From the NCBI GenBank assembly GCA_026645945.1, contig JAPKMO010000030.1, forward strand, positions 1-41,224: 41,224 bases of DNA, in the 5' to 3' direction. Below the pieces are notes generated by a model. The model was given only the letters and a program-made list of their open reading frames with translations. It searched no databases and was not told the DNA's origin. Shown here in pieces: positions 38,667 to 41,224 of the stretch. The stretch is from Anaerolineae bacterium (lineage in GTDB: Bacteria > Chloroflexota > Anaerolineae > Aggregatilineales > Phototrophicaceae). Within the stretch, counting starts at the first letter, position 1. Each line of letters begins with the position of its first letter. The position numbers and the translations under genes are program-made.

Positions 38667-39070
38667 TCGTGCGTCCCGCTATGGACGTGGACGCTCCCGC
38701 CCTGGCGGACTTCATCAAACCCTTCGTCGAGGACGGCAAGCTGCTGCCCCGCACGCTGGACGAGCTGGCCGAACTGCTGCCCCTGTTTTTCATCGCGGAA
38801 CTGGAAGGCCGGATGGTCGGCTGCGCCGCGCTGGAAGTGTATTCCCCCAAGCTGGCCGAAATCCGCAGCTTGGCCGTCGCGCCGGAAGCGCAGGGACTGG
38901 GCATCGGCAGGCGGCTGGTGGCGGCCTGCCTGGAGCGCGCCCGCAGCCGGAACGTGCTGGAGGTGATGGCGATCACCTCGGCGGACGAATTTTTTATCAC
39001 CTGCGGCTTCGACTATACGCTGCCCGGCGAAAAACGCGCCCTGTTTTACCAGACGCGGAATAACGCCTGA
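38645..39070 (+). CDS. GNAT acetyltransferase, ArgA-like short form
   Basis: 141 residues. The GNAT acetyl-CoA loop is AEIRSLAVAPEAQGLGIGRRLV (about 71-92). The region IKPFVEDGKLLPRTLDELAELLPLFFIAELEGRMVGCAALEVYSPKLAEIR matches short stand-alone acetyltransferases annotated as N-acetylglutamate synthases. In those, 'G.LLPRs..eL' is a typical string. It could make N-acetylglutamate for arginine synthesis, but no arginine gene is near and other amine acceptors are possible. It overlaps the glycosyltransferase gene by 22 bases in another frame. Confidence 0.8.
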   Translation: MATKTDVIVRPAMDVDAPALADFIKPFVEDGKLLPRTLDELAELLPLFFIAELEGRMVGCAALEVYSPKLAEIRSLAVAPEAQGLGIGRRLVAACLERARSRNVLEVMAITSADEFFITCGFDYTLPGEKRALFYQTRNNA

Positions 39071-39101
39071 GTACATGAACCAGCTTGATCTGCATACTTG
39101 G

Positions 39102-39139
39102 CAGTGGGCTTAAGCCCACTGTCGAAGGACTGTCGAAGG
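39102..39139. repeat. GGGCTTAAGCCC palindrome with two 11-base repeats
   Basis: CAGTGGGCTT and its complement (39102-39121) are shared with 36463-36482. The right arm runs into ACTGTCGAAGG twice (39118-39128 and 39129-39139). The period is again 11 although the unit differs from the one at 36476. Confidence 0.8.
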
Positions 39140-39189
39140 TAGGCATTCTCATCTTGTTTATGTACTTAGATGGCGTTTTGATCTGAACC

Positions 39190-39209
39190 CCGGCGGCTTT
39201 AAACGCCGG
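39190..39209. terminator. Hairpin at the end of the histidine kinase gene, stop codon in loop
   Basis: CCGGCG (39190-39195), loop GCTTTAAA, CGCCGG (39204-39209). The TAA that ends the kinase lies in the loop, as at 25173-25199. A second short CCGGC pair follows at once in the coding part. Confidence 0.5.
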
Positions 39210-41224
39210 CTGCCGGCAGGGTGAACAAAAAACGCCCACCGGGTTTGCCGCGCTGCCGCCCCTCGGCCCAGATTTTGCCCCGGTGCAGTTCGACAAAACT
39301 GCGCGCGATGGTCAGCCCCAGGCCAGTGCCGGGAATTTTGCCGGCGCGCGCCTCCTGCGACCGGAAAAACGGCAGAAACACCTGCTCGGTTTCCTCCGGT
39401 TTGATGCCCGGCCCTTCATCCGTCACCGTCACCAGTATGCCCGGCAGCACCACGTCCGGGGGCGCGCCGGCGGGCAGCGCCTCGCGCGCGGCCACGTAGC
39501 GGGCGGTCAGGCGGATAACGCTGTTCTCCGGGGAATATTTGATGGAATTGCCCAGCAGGTTGGTAAGCGCCTGGATGAGCCGGTTTCGGTCTGCCCGGAC
39601 TGCCGGCAAATCATCATCCCACTGCATGATAACCCGCTGCCCGCGTGTTTTGTGCTGCGGCTCCAGCAGCGCGGCGGCTTCGGCCAGGATGTCCGGCAGG
39701 CGGGCTTCCTCCAGGTTTAACTTCAGTTGCCCGGCGTCGGCGCGCGCGATTTCGATGATGTCCGAAAAGACCCGGTTGAGGTGTAAGGCGCTCTGGTGGA
39801 TGATCTCGACATATTCCCGCGCCACATCAGGAAGCTGGCTGCCAGTGGCTTCCAGGATAAATTCGGCGAAACCTCGAATGGAGGTCAGCGGTGTGCGAAG
39901 CTCGTGCGATACCCACGAGACGAAATTTGCCCGCAGCGCCGCCGACGCCCGCTCCGCCGACACATCATGAAAGATGTAGATGCGCCCCATCACCCGGTTT
40001 TCCTGGTAAACCGGCGCGCTGTACCAGGTGATGGCGGCGTGATACCCATCCGGGTGAACCATCTCAAATTCGCCCCGATGGACGGCGGTATCCGCGAAGG
40101 GGAAACTCAGCCAGCGCCGCCGCAGTTCCTGGCGCACATCGTCAGGGATTTGCAGGCGTTCCAGCAGTTTACGCAGCGGCAGCCCCTGCACCGCCGCCGC
40201 GCTGGTCTGGAACATGCGCGCAAAACACTCGTTAACCGTCAGCACCGTCGCATTAAGCGGATTCGGCAGCACCATCATCACGCCGTCGGTTACGGCGTCC
40301 AGCAGGGCGGAGCGAGCGCGCTGCACCAGGTCATGCTGCTGCTGAAGCATCCGCGCCATCGTGCCGACAGCCAGAAATTCGCTGACGGCGCGGTAGTTGT
40401 TCAGCTCCTGCGCGGTAAACTGGTATGGGCGGTCGGTGGCGATGGCGATCACACCCAGGCGGCGGTTTCCGGCGTGCAGTGCGATCAGTGTTAAGGACTG
40501 CACCCGCTCCCCGCGAATGAAAGCCCGCACCAGCGGGTCAAGCCGCGACCTGAGCGGTTTGACGCTGGCGAACGTCAGCACGCGGCTGCTGTCGAGTTCC
40601 GCCAGCAGGTCGGCATATTGATCCAGGTAAAACCGCACGCCCACGCCGATTCCCTGGCCGTAACGCCGCAGCCAACTGCCCTGAATTTCCAGGTAGTCAA
40701 ACGGACCGTCAGGGCGATTTTCGTGCTGCGGCCCGTAAAACATCAGCACGCACATCGCCACCTGTGGGCTGCACAGATAATCGTGCAGGATGTTGATAAG
40801 CTGCTGCGGCGAGGGCTGGTCGCCGATGATGCGTGCCGCCGCCTGGATAGCGCGCGCGGCGGCCTGGTCGTCGTGCAAATATTTGTTTTCGACGATGATA
40901 CGCGCCAGGCTCACCCAGGGATAGGCGCGCGCAGCGTATTCTGGCGAATAGGCGTTGGGCATGGCCGCCAGCAAAACCAGCAGGCCGATTAATTCGCCGT
41001 CCATCATCAGCCGGAAAACCAGTCCCGATTGAAAGCCGGTGTTTCCCAGATCGTCGGGAGACAGGGGAAAAACCGCGTCGGGCGTGGATTCAAGCTGGCG
41101 TTCAAGTATCAGGCGCAGGTGGTCGGAATCGAAGCCGGCAGCCGGCGCGGCGCTGTATTCCGCCGCCATTTCCAGCCGGCGCTGGTAGCGATAATAGGTA
41201 TAAACACGCGCCAACTGCGTCGGG
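39199..41224 (-). CDS. Sensor histidine kinase with GAF-like and PAS domains (5' end outside window)
   Basis: The frame stays open to the window edge; a TTG at 41214 could start a 671-residue protein, but upstream codons continue (P-T-Q-L), so it is probably partial. Numbering is from that TTG. Two GAF-like sensor regions occupy about 25-115 and 125-285. A PAS domain (300-420) has LLDAVTDGVMMVL and FEMVHPDGYHAAITWYSAPVYQ. The kinase core has the H box FVSWVSHELRTPLTSIRG (H437), N box LTNLLGNSIKYSP, DEGPGI and GTGLGLTIARSFVELHRG. No membrane segment is visible, so it is likely cytoplasmic. No response regulator is adjacent within the window. Confidence 0.9.
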   Translation of the reverse strand, partial: PTQLARVYTYYRYQRRLEMAAEYSAAPAAGFDSDHLRLILERQLESTPDAVFPLSPDDLGNTGFQSGLVFRLMMDGELIGLLVLLAAMPNAYSPEYAARAYPWVSLARIIVENKYLHDDQAAARAIQAAARIIGDQPSPQQLINILHDYLCSPQVAMCVLMFYGPQHENRPDGPFDYLEIQGSWLRRYGQGIGVGVRFYLDQYADLLAELDSSRVLTFASVKPLRSRLDPLVRAFIRGERVQSLTLIALHAGNRRLGVIAIATDRPYQFTAQELNNYRAVSEFLAVGTMARMLQQQHDLVQRARSALLDAVTDGVMMVLPNPLNATVLTVNECFARMFQTSAAAVQGLPLRKLLERLQIPDDVRQELRRRWLSFPFADTAVHRGEFEMVHPDGYHAAITWYSAPVYQENRVMGRIYIFHDVSAERASAALRANFVSWVSHELRTPLTSIRGFAEFILEATGSQLPDVAREYVEIIHQSALHLNRVFSDIIEIARADAGQLKLNLEEARLPDILAEAAALLEPQHKTRGQRVIMQWDDDLPAVRADRNRLIQALTNLLGNSIKYSPENSVIRLTARYVAAREALPAGAPPDVVLPGILVTVTDEGPGIKPEETEQVFLPFFRSQEARAGKIPGTGLGLTIARSFVELHRGKIWAEGRQRGKPGGRFLFTLPAAGV

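Overview
The window reads as high-GC bacterial chromosome with no rRNA, tRNA, transposase or phage gene that I can recognise. Gene content points to a Chloroflexota (Anaerolineae-like) organism or a close environmental relative. The pointers are a TIR protein with the linker typical of large filamentous bacteria, several multi-pass GT39-type glycosyltransferases, an Uma2-family protein, a FadN-type beta-oxidation fusion, lipoproteins with long Pro/Thr-rich leaders, and degenerate short-period repeats between genes. This placement is an inference from family content only. I count 37 protein-coding genes, two of them cut by the window edges.

Layout. 1-4.7 kb (+, with one small gene on -): end of a LolA/LppX-like protein, an exported M23 peptidase with a beta-propeller, a small four-cysteine protein, a lipoprotein and a HAD hydrolase. 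4.7-13.4 kb (-): a lipoprotein, a membrane glycosyltransferase, a methyltransferase, SerA, a DUF4139-like exported protein, a HAD phosphatase, a SerB-like phosphatase and a polytopic membrane protein. SerA and SerB give two of the three steps of serine synthesis. 13.7-23.5 kb (+): a fatty-acid beta-oxidation locus. It holds a TetR regulator with a palindromic operator over its own promoter, an SDR, a TIR-domain membrane protein, two unequal acyl-CoA dehydrogenases, a FadN-type hydratase/dehydrogenase, an Uma2 protein and a thiolase. 23.6-28.7 kb: GH51 arabinofuranosidase, CrtC/lipocalin-like protein, TetR, creatininase-family hydrolase and a zinc-ribbon FHA protein. 28.7-30.1 kb: a small selenoprotein of the SelW/Rdx family, whose in-frame UGA hides its N-terminus, followed closely by a polar amino-acid binding protein. 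30.1-39.1 kb: two more GT39-type proteins, two zinc-ribbon methyltransferases, an M28 lipoprotein peptidase, an SGNH hydrolase, a small membrane protein and a GNAT. This set fits cell-surface glycan work. 39.2 kb to the end (-): a GAF/PAS sensor histidine kinase.

Two results stand out. (1) The reading frame from 28724 to 29023 contains TGA exactly at the second redox position of a CxxC-type motif (CAVU). A 6-bp stem with a GUU loop lies 22 nt downstream, the form expected of a bacterial SECIS. (2) Four intergenic places carry degenerate heptads of the form ACTNNNN with strict period 7. All are on the sense strand, just upstream of a start codon, and at the thiolase gene the heptads run into the ATG in phase and supply the Shine-Dalgarno. 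A second short-period family (11-mers beside GGGCTTAAGCCC palindromes) occurs at two places near the right end.
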